Assembly (NCBI RefSeq): GCF_000317285.1
Contig: NZ_AJLN01000145.1
Coordinates: forward strand, 62,001 to 126,000
Direction of reading: 5' to 3'
Length of the DNA stretch: 64,000 nt
Source of the DNA: Chlorogloeopsis fritschii PCC 6912
GTDB lineage: Bacteria; Cyanobacteriota; Cyanobacteriia; Cyanobacteriales; Nostocaceae
Part shown: positions 44,732 through 53,181 of the stretch, in pieces
Layout of the letters: each line of letters opens with the position of its first letter
Numbering within the stretch: position 1 is the first letter of the stretch
Position numbers and translations under genes: made by a program
The notes under the pieces: generated by a model
The model's database searches: none
Told to the model about the DNA's origin: nothing
Seen by the model: only the letters and a program-made list of their open reading frames with translations

Positions 44732-47700
44732 TTAAAATCGTGTTTCATACTCAATTACCGCTCTACTCTCATCTGCTAAATTGGTAAAACCTCGTAGAAT
44801 AAATTGGTCGTTGAGACGATAAATTATGCCGTAACGGAAGGATTCGTTAGCAGCGAAAACTCGCGATATGGAAGCCGAAAGATCGTCAGTTATACCAACC
44901 ACCGCCTCTGCTGCTAAACCAAGCACTGAAACATTTGATGCCGGATTAGTTACAACAGTAGGAAATATGCGCAAATCTCTCAAACCGATCGCTTCCCCAA
45001 GTTGACTAACAGTTCCTTGCAACCCCGGAAAGAAAGTAGAACCAGCTATGGTAGCAATTCCTAAACCAGTATCAGATTGTCCGAGGACATTTAAAAATGA
45101 ACCTCCGATTAAAGCAATTATTTCTGCTTCGGTACGAGCAGGTTGACTAGTTAATTCCAGATTATCAGCTAAATCGCTAGCAGGCCCTTGTACTCTGGCT
45201 TCTACACGAACAGTATTTAAAGTTCCGAAATTGATGGCAGAAATATCTTGAATTTCGCTAGAACCGGCTGTGGCTGGTAATCGACTGCCACGAACTTCAG
45301 GTACAAAAGTTACTAGTCGAACATCTAAAATTGGGTCAAAGCCAAGCTTAGGAGTAAATGTTGCGGTTTGTTCGTAACCGCGAGCTAAGGCGAATTGAGT
45401 GACAAATAAATTCACTTGCCCACGTCGAAGACTAATTGTTCCTTGAGGGCGAGGTTCAGCTAATGTGCCGTTGAGGGTAATATCACCCTCTGCCACAAAA
45501 TTGAAAAGTGGCTCGGCGGTAACGCGAACATCATCTTCTAAGAACACCCGTAAATCTGCAAATTGTATAGGTGGAGTAGCAGGAGTTTCGTTAGCTGGAG
45601 TTGGAGAAGGTGTTGTATTTGTTGTGATTTGAGTAGGTGTTGCACCTGGTGTAGTTGGAGCAGCACTTAAACCAGCAATTCTTTCCCTTAAGGATATCTC
45701 ACCATTACTTAAGCGAACATCTCCACCAATTTGCGGATCTCTTGCTGTTCCGGTAATGACAATATTGCCACTAACTCCACCTTCATACAATCCTGGCAGA
45801 TTTAGCCGCAGATTTTCTGATGTAATCGTGAGAGGATTTGTTGCTGCTTGTTGTTGGGCATTTTGAGTGGCAAAAATCGGCAAAATTCCCTTAGCAGTTA
45901 ATTGTCCCCGGCTGTAATCGCCTTGAAGTTGCTCGACGATGAAGCGATCGCCCACAAACCGTATTGTTCCAGTTACATTTGTCAGTGGTTCAGGCAGATT
46001 TTGTACGTTCAAAGTCGCATTTTTAATTGTCGTAATACCACTAACAACTGGTTGATCTAATGTGCCTTCAATTTCTACATCTACTTGTCCCTGACCTTTA
46101 ACCCAACTAAATTGATTAGTAAAGGCGTTAACTACTGCTAAACCTTCATCTTGCACGTTAGCTTGAATGCTAATTTGGTTACTATCGGGTTCAACAGCAG
46201 CGAAAGGTAACTCGAACGGTACGCTACCTGTAATTTGCACTGGTTGTGTACCTGTACCTGCAATTTGTACAGTACTGCCAAAATTCAAGCGAGCATCGTT
46301 GTAATTGAAGCTAACTTGCGCTGTGTCTACAGATTGTTTATTCACAGTACCGTTCACCAGCCCTATTTCCCCAATTGCTCTAGGATTCTCCAAATTGCCT
46401 CCTAGAGTGACAAGGGTGTTGAGTGTCCCCGTAATATCTACAGGTAAATCAGGTAAAAAAGGCTCTATAAGTTCTACTGGTAAAGCTTCTGCTCGCGCTT
46501 GTCCAGAAAGTTGCTCTTGACTAAGTTGTCCGCTAAAAGCTAGGAGCGAGCCATTCAAATTTGCTCGCAGGGGTAGTAACGTCAAAACTCCATCTGCAAA
46601 ATTACCTTGAGCAATAACTTGATTGATATTGTATTTACCCCATTCCCAATCCGAACCTGTGAGATTAAAGCCGATATTCAACCCTTGCTGTAAAGTGCCA
46701 GTTACTGCTACGTTACCACTAATTGTCCCAGTTAACTCTGCCAGCGTTGGGATTCTAGCCTCTTGTTGCTGCTCCTGGCGCTGTTGGGCAACAATTTCTT
46801 GGATTTTGTCAAAAAAGCGCAATTGTGCGAGTAAAGGCGCATTTGGTAGACTTACAGGCTGAGTTTGTAGTGCCTCTGCCCCAGCTAAATCTGGAGCTTG
46901 CAAGCCGGTGGCTACGTCTTGAAAACCAAAGATACTTACTGCTTGCAATACTTGCTCTATTCTGGCTTGGTTGAAGCTCAGTTGAAATTGTAGCGGGCGA
47001 TCGCCAAGAGTTGGCAACTCACCACTAAGGGAGTAAAGTCCTTCACCTTGGCGGATCTGACCTTGTTGTAAAGTAAAAGTACCATCAGCAAAACCAATTC
47101 GCCCTCGAAATTCATCGGCGCTGATTCTGCCGATTCTGGGTTGAGCGATCGCTATATCTCCGACAAAGGTATTGTTGGTTAAATTAACAACTAAATCCCC
47201 AGATATATTTCCGGCAACAGGTCTTAAAGTTGCATTACGGGGAACAAAATTTTCTAGCACCGCTACAGGAAAATCGCGGACGTTAACAAAAAGATTTTCT
47301 CCTTCGGTTCTGCCAGTTGCAACAGCGCGATCGCGTTGAATTAAAAATGAAAGTGGGCGATTATTAGGGTCAAGAGTAAGGGCAATTTGGTCTTGTTTGC
47401 CAGTTAGCTGAAGTCGTGTTCCTTGTTCTGGCTGAAAATTTACTTGCCCTGTAAGCAGCGGATCGAACGCCACTCCATTGACTGCAAAATTCCTTAACCG
47501 AATATCTCCAGAAGCGATCGGAGTCGCAGGAGTACCAGTGAGTTGTCCGGTAAAATCTATTAGACCTGCAAGTGCTACATCTCCAGGTAGGTTAAGGGGA
47601 AGATTTTGCAAGTTATAGTTTTGCGCTTGGACATCCAAGTTGAATCCCGTAACTTGAGGCGTTTCCTCCACTTGAACTGCTACAGTACCCGCAGCCCTCA

Positions 47701-49963
47701 ACCCTGGTGCAGTCGCCTGTAAAATTTGCAACTGCTCCCCATTCCATTGAAATTGGGCGCTCAAAGGTTGTTGCAGTTGGGCTAAACCTTGGGAAAAACG
47801 TACTTGCCCTGCGGCTTGAATGTTGGAGAGTTGGAAAGATTCAGTAGTTCCACTCGCGCTGACTTCACCATTGAGCCGTCCCCGCAATTGTGGCGATAAA
47901 GTATCAAGTTGAACTTGGGAAATATTAGCTAAAGCTTGCCAACGTCCGTCATCTAAGCGAATATTTCTCAGATTTACCGTGCCATCTGCTAAACGCAAGT
48001 TTGCCTGCCCTGCGGCTTGAATATCTGAAAGTTGAAAGGATTCAGTGGTTCCCAGCAGATTCAAGTTAGAGCTAAGGATTTGTCCTGGTGGTAAATTTTG
48101 TGCCACTTGACTCAGTGGAACTTGGGAAGCATTGACAACAGCTTGCCAGCGACCGTTATTGAGGCGAATATTATTGAGGTTAACATTGCCTTGTGCCAAT
48201 TTTACATTTGCCTGCCCTGAGGCTTGAATGGCTGAAGGTTGGAAAGATTTTGTCGTTCCAGATAAAGCAAATTCACCGTTTAAAACACCTTGGTACTGGG
48301 GTGGTACTTGGGGAAGACGACTCAACTGAATGTTATTTACGTCTACAAAAGCTTGCCATTTTTCTTGGGCAAGGCTACCTCTAGCTTGGATTGTACCCCC
48401 TGCCACTTTAAAAACACCATCTTGGAACCTGACAACTCCCGTGTTTTCGATTAAAATTCCCACTTGACCAGAGTAGGTAGCACCTGGTGCTTGCAATTGT
48501 ACTGCTGTTTGGAAATTACCAGGAATGCCGGAAACTTGGGCGTTTGCGGAAATATTGCCAATTGTGAATGTAGGAGCAGCTTCATAGATTTTAGCGATCG
48601 CATCTCCAGGTAAATTCTGTGCCTGCAAGTTGAAAGCAATCTTGTTTTGAGTGCCTAACCCAACTCTACCGTTACCAGTTATTTTTCCTCCGACTGTTGG
48701 CGTTGCTTGAATGTTGGAAAGAACAAGTTCAGAAGGAGTCAGGCGTAAACGACTGCTGATATTACTAAATGTCAAGCGGTCAATTTGAGCAGATTGAACA
48801 GTACTAATAGTTCCTGCCAAAATCGGTTTTTGCAGTTGTCCTTGCAATTGCAAATTTGCTTGTACTGTTCCAGCTGTTGGAACTGGTAAGTTAACATTTA
48901 ATGTGTCTAAAAGGTTTTTAACGCTAGCTGCTTTCACCTGAGCTGTAAGGTTGTAACCAGTTTCGGTATTTAACTTGCCACTGGCTTGCAGCGGAATACT
49001 GCCATAACTTGTATTTAAGTTTTCTACCGCAACTGTTTGACCCTGAAATTCTAGTTTTCCTGTAGTATTATTAAATGCTCTAGGGACATTAGCAATTTGT
49101 GCAGTTACTTGATTTAAACCGACAGTTCCAAACAGAGCAATCTCTGGTTGAGTGGGTTGAAATTGGACTGTTAAATTACTATCTAAACGACCACCTTGTA
49201 AGTCAAGTGGCAACTCTATCAATCGAGTAACATCAGAGGCTAGCAGATTAGAGGAATTAATTTTGAGATTAGTTTGATTTGCTTTTAAGTTTGTCTCTCC
49301 AGCAATTCGTAAATTTCCTCCTCTCCTGGGTTGACCGTTGAGTGTAAAATTAATCCGCTGATTTTGATCTAGAAAATTAGCTACACCATTTACCTGAGTT
49401 AACCCCACAAAAGCCTTAGGTCTTTTTGGCTCAGAATAGGGGAACAACAATACATCAGCGTTCTCTACCCGGATGGATTCCAAATCAGTTCTGATCAAAC
49501 CGACTCCCTCTTCGGGTGGAGTTTTAATTTCCGTTGTTACCCAGCGCCCTTCTCGATCCTGTGCAATATAAACATTGGGTTGAACTAAGGTAACATTTAG
49601 CTTTAAAGTTCGGTTTAGTAGTAGTTGCCACGGATCAAACTGCACTTCGACAGCCCTAGCTCTGAGATTATCTGGATCTGTGGCTGTAGCAGGTACTGAT
49701 GATGAGCCAAAACGTAAGCCATTAAAGGAAATATCTTGGACTTCTCCTACCTGTACAGGTCGCCCAAGTATTTGCTGGATGTTCTTTTCTACTAGCGGTG
49801 CTAGCCTTTCGTTAATAAAGATCCAAGCCCACAACGCGCCTCCCACAGCACCAGCAAACAAAATCACACCTACAGCTAGACTGGTGCGGCTGAAGAGGAG
49901 GAGTCGTAAACGTCTGTTGAAACTCGATGGAGGTTGATTATCCCGATTTGGAGAGCGTGTCAT
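44732..49963 (-). CDS. tamB: TamB/DUF490-type translocation and assembly module protein
   Basis: 1743 residues. An N-terminal membrane anchor (about residues 29-50, LAVGVILFAGAVGGALWAWI) is followed by more than 1,500 residues of repetitive beta sequence, with recurring units such as GSSNIQAAGQ..LADGTVNLRNIRLDDGRW that differ slightly between copies. The C-terminal DUF490 domain has IPSE-like EVRGSRLPATAG, EIIALIGGSFLNVLGQ and a terminal RAVIEYETRF with Phe. The structure is a long hydrophobic groove that bridges inner and outer membranes, involved in outer-membrane protein assembly or lipid transport. A Thr/Pro/Ala-rich linker lies near residue 1470. It is monocistronic. Confidence 0.92.
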   Translation of the reverse strand: MTRSPNRDNQPPSSFNRRLRLLLFSRTSLAVGVILFAGAVGGALWAWIFINERLAPLVEKNIQQILGRPVQVGEVQDISFNGLRFGSSSVPATATDPDNLRARAVEVQFDPWQLLLNRTLKLNVTLVQPNVYIAQDREGRWVTTEIKTPPEEGVGLIRTDLESIRVENADVLLFPYSEPKRPKAFVGLTQVNGVANFLDQNQRINFTLNGQPRRGGNLRIAGETNLKANQTNLKINSSNLLASDVTRLIELPLDLQGGRLDSNLTVQFQPTQPEIALFGTVGLNQVTAQIANVPRAFNNTTGKLEFQGQTVAVENLNTSYGSIPLQASGKLNTETGYNLTAQVKAASVKNLLDTLNVNLPVPTAGTVQANLQLQGQLQKPILAGTISTVQSAQIDRLTFSNISSRLRLTPSELVLSNIQATPTVGGKITGNGRVGLGTQNKIAFNLQAQNLPGDAIAKIYEAAPTFTIGNISANAQVSGIPGNFQTAVQLQAPGATYSGQVGILIENTGVVRFQDGVFKVAGGTIQARGSLAQEKWQAFVDVNNIQLSRLPQVPPQYQGVLNGEFALSGTTKSFQPSAIQASGQANVKLAQGNVNLNNIRLNNGRWQAVVNASQVPLSQVAQNLPPGQILSSNLNLLGTTESFQLSDIQAAGQANLRLADGTVNLRNIRLDDGRWQALANISQVQLDTLSPQLRGRLNGEVSASGTTESFQLSNIQAAGQVRFSQGLAQLQQPLSAQFQWNGEQLQILQATAPGLRAAGTVAVQVEETPQVTGFNLDVQAQNYNLQNLPLNLPGDVALAGLIDFTGQLTGTPATPIASGDIRLRNFAVNGVAFDPLLTGQVNFQPEQGTRLQLTGKQDQIALTLDPNNRPLSFLIQRDRAVATGRTEGENLFVNVRDFPVAVLENFVPRNATLRPVAGNISGDLVVNLTNNTFVGDIAIAQPRIGRISADEFRGRIGFADGTFTLQQGQIRQGEGLYSLSGELPTLGDRPLQFQLSFNQARIEQVLQAVSIFGFQDVATGLQAPDLAGAEALQTQPVSLPNAPLLAQLRFFDKIQEIVAQQRQEQQQEARIPTLAELTGTISGNVAVTGTLQQGLNIGFNLTGSDWEWGKYNINQVIAQGNFADGVLTLLPLRANLNGSLLAFSGQLSQEQLSGQARAEALPVELIEPFLPDLPVDITGTLNTLVTLGGNLENPRAIGEIGLVNGTVNKQSVDTAQVSFNYNDARLNFGSTVQIAGTGTQPVQITGSVPFELPFAAVEPDSNQISIQANVQDEGLAVVNAFTNQFSWVKGQGQVDVEIEGTLDQPVVSGITTIKNATLNVQNLPEPLTNVTGTIRFVGDRFIVEQLQGDYSRGQLTAKGILPIFATQNAQQQAATNPLTITSENLRLNLPGLYEGGVSGNIVITGTARDPQIGGDVRLSNGEISLRERIAGLSAAPTTPGATPTQITTNTTPSPTPANETPATPPIQFADLRVFLEDDVRVTAEPLFNFVAEGDITLNGTLAEPRPQGTISLRRGQVNLFVTQFALARGYEQTATFTPKLGFDPILDVRLVTFVPEVRGSRLPATAGSSEIQDISAINFGTLNTVRVEARVQGPASDLADNLELTSQPARTEAEIIALIGGSFLNVLGQSDTGLGIATIAGSTFFPGLQGTVSQLGEAIGLRDLRIFPTVVTNPASNVSVLGLAAEAVVGITDDLSASISRVFAANESFRYGIIYRLNDQFILRGFTNLADESRAVIEYETRF

Positions 49964-50096
49964 CTCTCATGTCTCTAAAGGAACAGTTCTAGATAATGCC
50001 AAGCCGTATATCGCTCGACCTACATTTTGACAGATTTAGAACACATCTATCAAAAGCAGGGTAAGAAGACAAGGCACATAAAACTAATTTATTTGA

Positions 50097-50621
50097 TTAT
50101 TTGATGACGTTTACAGATGTTCCTAAAGTCACCAGTTGAAATAATTCTTTAATATCTCTGTTGTACATTCGCAAACAACCGTGGGAGATTGCTTTACCTA
50201 CTGTTTCGGGATTAGGAGTACCATGGAATCCAACCCAATTTCGTCCATCAGTCCAAAAACCAATCCAATAATTTCCTAGAGGATTTTCTGGTGTTCCTCC
50301 TTTAATTTCTTTGCCTGTTATCGGGTGAATCCACGTAGGGTTTTGTAATAATTGTTGTACTTTAAATCTTCCTGTAGGGGTTTCCCAGTTACGGCGTCCA
50401 ATTGCAACTGGGTAACTTTTAATTAAATTTTTACCACGGTAGACAAATACTCGTCGCCGACTCAGATTAACTTCTAATCGAGTTGTTTGGGACTGGGTTT
50501 CATAAGTGTCTGGCAATAGAAATATTTGCTCATCCGCCCAAGCAGATTGAGGAACAACCAAGTTGATTGATACACCGAGTATCAAAACTAAATAGATGAG
50601 ATTATTCGTTTTGTTCTGCAT
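50097..50621 (-). CDS. L,D-transpeptidase (YkuD family)
   Basis: 174 residues. A signal peptide ends at AWA|D (after residue 29). The YkuD domain shows RLEVNLSRRRVFVYRGKNLI, SYPVAIGRRNWETPTGRFKV and the catalytic motif HGTPNPETVGKAISHGCLRM with Cys149. The enzyme forms 3-3 cross-links in peptidoglycan or attaches proteins to it in the periplasm. It is short, lacking LysM or other binding modules. The stop lies near the end of a 133-base spacer behind the tamB start; the two genes are separate units on the same strand. Confidence 0.93.
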   Translation of the reverse strand: MQNKTNNLIYLVLILGVSINLVVPQSAWADEQIFLLPDTYETQSQTTRLEVNLSRRRVFVYRGKNLIKSYPVAIGRRNWETPTGRFKVQQLLQNPTWIHPITGKEIKGGTPENPLGNYWIGFWTDGRNWVGFHGTPNPETVGKAISHGCLRMYNRDIKELFQLVTLGTSVNVIK

Positions 50622-50985
50622 TTTTCTATTAAAAATCTACTGAATATGCGGTAAACTTTGTCATTCTCTGATTTTCGTTGATTAATGGAGATTTACTGGA
50701 TAATGTTTTCTTAAAAAATAGCTATTGTCATTTTCTTCTTAATCAAACTTTAGATAGATAAATAGCATTATTACTATTTCTACACTTGAACGAAACCTTC
50801 AATTTTAAATTTTTCTGTCCATCGTTTTTTGGTCAGAAACCTTTGTCAATTCAAGATTTGAGCTACTACAAAAATGTGCAAGTAATATATATGAAATTAT
50901 TTTGTTACTTTTTGCAAAAGCTCTTAGATTGAATACACAAAAGATAAAGCAATTACTCAAATTTTACATAAAGGAGGTTTCATTC
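50622..50985. other. Divergent spacer between YkuD and secreted repeat-protein genes
   Basis: AT-rich. A plus-strand open frame starting at 50902 merely extends the next gene upstream past its strong ribosome site and is not used as a start. AAGGAGG (50971-50977) precedes the ATG at 50986 by 8 bases. No operator recognised. Confidence 0.45.
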
Positions 50986-51405
50986 ATGAGTACAAAAAAT
51001 ACCAAGAATTTATTCACAAACATTGCTACTGTGATTGGTGTTGCTGGTGTTAGTGCTTTGTTTACTATTCCAGCCAAAGCCGAAATCAATCTAAATCCTG
51101 CCAACGTTGCTCAAGCAACTCCCGGTGTAACTCAACCTGGAACAACTCCCGGTGTAACTCAACCTGGAACAACTCCTGGTGTAACTCAGCCTGGAACAAC
51201 TCCTGGTGTAACTCAGCCTGGAACAACTCCTGGGGTAACTCAGCCTGGAACAGTAGATGATACAACTACCATTGACGAAAACGAAACTGCTCCTGGTGCT
51301 CAACCCGTGCAAGATACAACTACACCAACACCAGGACAAGATACAACTACACCAGGAGCCGTTCAAGAGGATGATAATGGTAATGGTGTAAGGGCTTTGT
51401 GGTAA
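50986..51405 (+). CDS. Secreted Thr/Pro-rich tandem-repeat protein
   Basis: 139 residues from ATG 50986, chosen for the strong AAGGAGG site and because MSTKNTKNLFTNIATVIGVA is a good signal peptide, cut at about KAE (AKA|E). The mature protein has five copies of TTPGVTQPG (bases 51115-51249), then TTTIDENETAPGAQ and a short PTPGQDTTTPGA linker, ending DDNGNGVRALW. Such a chain is expected to be unstructured and exported to the periplasm or cell surface; similar small proteins occur in filamentous cyanobacteria. Function unknown. Confidence 0.75.
   Translation: MSTKNTKNLFTNIATVIGVAGVSALFTIPAKAEINLNPANVAQATPGVTQPGTTPGVTQPGTTPGVTQPGTTPGVTQPGTTPGVTQPGTVDDTTTIDENETAPGAQPVQDTTTPTPGQDTTTPGAVQEDDNGNGVRALW
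51115..51249 (+). repeat. Five 27-base tandem units within the secreted protein gene
   Basis: Unit ACAACTCCCGGTGTAACTCA plus ACCTGGA, five copies without gaps (the first begins with G). Differences are almost all silent (C/T, T/G and A/G at third positions), so copies have diverged while the peptide stayed the same. Confidence 0.92.
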
Positions 51406-51497
51406 TTGGCTAAATAATATGGCATTTGTCAGGTAGCTTAGGACATCAACTGATGATAAAAGCCGGAAATTAAGAGAGTTTCAAGCCTATTCCCCCA

Positions 51498-51600
51498 ATC
51501 CTGTTCCCTGCGACAAGAATCCCCCTGTCCTTTCTGTATTGAGAAAGCAGGGGGATTAATTTTAGCACGGCTGGATCATCGTCAATCAAGAGCGGGTACT
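51498..51600 (-). pseudogene. Relic copy of the 3' end of the di-haem cytochrome gene
   Basis: Read on the minus strand, this segment matches bases about 1625-1745. It has GATTGACGATGATCCAGCCG and then TGCTA, differing from the cytochrome gene by a base or two, so the peptide IDDDPAVL is preserved. A gap of about 25 bases follows, then the same hairpin and the following TTGTCGCAGGGAACAGG. The cytochrome stop codon region is lost. Homology fades beyond about 51600. On the plus strand its hairpin (51518-51557) is followed by AATTTT and may now end transcription of the secreted repeat-protein gene. Confidence 0.7.
51518..51557 (+). terminator. Hairpin after the secreted repeat-protein gene
   Basis: AATCCCCCTG (51518-51527) pairs with CAGGGGGATT (51548-51557), then AATTTT. 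Same stem as at 1686-1726. Confidence 0.55.
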
Positions 51601-51645
51601 TAGACTAACTGATATGGAAGTTTTTTAAGGGAAAAAAATAAATTT

Positions 51646-53010
51646 TTATCTCAAAGAAATGCCGCTAATTTGTTGGAATACACTAGTGGCATAAGAATCA
51701 GTCATGCCAGATATATAGTCTGTTATTCTCAAAATTTTGTCATATATATCATCGTTATCATTGGGGTGATACCCTTGGGGAAGCATACAAAGAATTAATC
51801 TGCCTTTGTTACTGTCATATAAAACTGCATTAACAAATTCAGCGAATAGTTTCCCTAAAACTTCATATCCAGCAATTTTTATACCCACAATATCAGGATG
51901 TTGAAAAACAGAAATGCGACTCACTTCGGCAATTTTTTTCAGATGTTGAGCGTAAATGCTTTGTGTTAGTAATCCTTGGTCGTATTCTCCTTTAAGCAAA
52001 CTGTCTTCATTATCTAAAAAAGTCTTGATAGTTTCTTCAATCAGATTGTTTATAGCTTTAGCACGTAGGCGTTTTACTTTTTCTGCTTTACTTTCTGAAG
52101 AATTTTCTAAATCATTAATTTGGGCAATTTCATTTAGTAAATCTTTAGCTTCATCAAATGGAATATAGCCCATGCGATAGCCATCTTCTATATCAATAAT
52201 GGAGTAGCATATATCATCCGCGGCTTCAACAAGAAATGCCAGTGGATGCCTACACCACCAGGCTGCATTATGATGACGACGGATTAATCCTACTGTTTCT
52301 GCTACTTCAGTAAATAATTCTTTTTCTGCTTGGAAAAAACCATATTTTTCTACACTTCTACCTACATAACCATTAAGTATATGCTTTGGAATAAAAGATT
52401 CTTGAGGGTACTTGGTAAAAGCAGCTAATGTTGGACAGGTGAGTTGCATTCCTCCTTTTCTTTGCGGCATTTCTAGTTTTGTAATAATCCGAAAGCCTTG
52501 AGCATTACCTTCAAATAAATCAAAATCAGCTTTTTGAGCTTTGCTTAATATTTCCTTTTTAGAATGAAAAATTGTGCTGTACCAAGATTCAAATCCTGTA
52601 CGAATAGCGTCTTCTCCAGAATGACCAAAAGGAGGATTACCAATATCATGAGCTAGACAGGCAGCAGAGACAATATCACCAAAGTCTGAAGCACTAAATC
52701 CATACTCATTGAGTTGATATTTTCGTACAATTTGCTCTCCAACCATCCTGCCTAGAGATCTACCAACACAAGAAACTTCAAGACTGTGAATCAGACGAGT
52801 ACGAATGTAATCGTTGGTAGGTAAAGAGAAGACTTGGGTTTTATCTTTGAGACGACGAAAAGGAGAAGAAAACACCAGGCGATCGTAGTCTCTATGAAAG
52901 GGGGTACGGCCAAATTGCAGGTTTTCTGGTTGCTCTTTGCCGAGTCTTTTAGGTGTCAGAAGTGTCTTCCAATCCATCATAGTTGGATTGTTTGAGAGTG
53001 GAGTAGACAT
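51646..53010 (-). CDS. dgt: Deoxyguanosine triphosphate triphosphohydrolase-like HD protein
   Basis: 454 residues. The HD-domain metal ligands are seen as His75 (RLIHSLEVSCVGRSLG), His121-Asp122 (CLAHDIGNPPFGHSGEDAIR) and a later Asp in VEAADDICYSIIDIEDG. The N-terminal RTPFHRDYDRLVFSSPFRRL with KDKTQVF is the usual Dgt start region. Dgt removes triphosphate from dGTP (and other dNTPs in type-2 homologues), which limits dNTP pools. Start may be at Met1 (53010) or Met12 (MDWKTLL, 52977). It is single; the relic cytochrome fragment lies downstream. Confidence 0.92.
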   Translation of the reverse strand: MSTPLSNNPTMMDWKTLLTPKRLGKEQPENLQFGRTPFHRDYDRLVFSSPFRRLKDKTQVFSLPTNDYIRTRLIHSLEVSCVGRSLGRMVGEQIVRKYQLNEYGFSASDFGDIVSAACLAHDIGNPPFGHSGEDAIRTGFESWYSTIFHSKKEILSKAQKADFDLFEGNAQGFRIITKLEMPQRKGGMQLTCPTLAAFTKYPQESFIPKHILNGYVGRSVEKYGFFQAEKELFTEVAETVGLIRRHHNAAWWCRHPLAFLVEAADDICYSIIDIEDGYRMGYIPFDEAKDLLNEIAQINDLENSSESKAEKVKRLRAKAINNLIEETIKTFLDNEDSLLKGEYDQGLLTQSIYAQHLKKIAEVSRISVFQHPDIVGIKIAGYEVLGKLFAEFVNAVLYDSNKGRLILCMLPQGYHPNDNDDIYDKILRITDYISGMTDSYATSVFQQISGISLR

Positions 53011-53110
53011 AGCTCCCTAGCTCCAAGGATTTAATAATGCTCAATCGTAATTTTAAGCACTTATAATTTAACTAAACTCGCGGAATTCCCCATCCGCCAT
53101 GAGTGCGATA

Positions 53111-53155
53111 CTCCAAAGGAGTCGCTACCTGCGGAAGCCGCTCCGCGTCTACGCG
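53111..53155. repeat. Dispersed palindromic repeat
   Basis: CTCCAAAGGAGTCGCTACCT then GCGGAAGCCGCTCCGCGTCT, self-complementary around GCGGAAGCCGC. Related sequences occur inside the U32 gene (2727-2780), near 43165-43215 and at 54882-54939. Confidence 0.6.
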
Positions 53156-53181
53156 ATTCTTGTATGTGCTATGCGATCGCC

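Noticed and set aside
51115-51249. CRISPR-like repeat array
   Set aside because: Units are contiguous without spacers and encode a repeated peptide.
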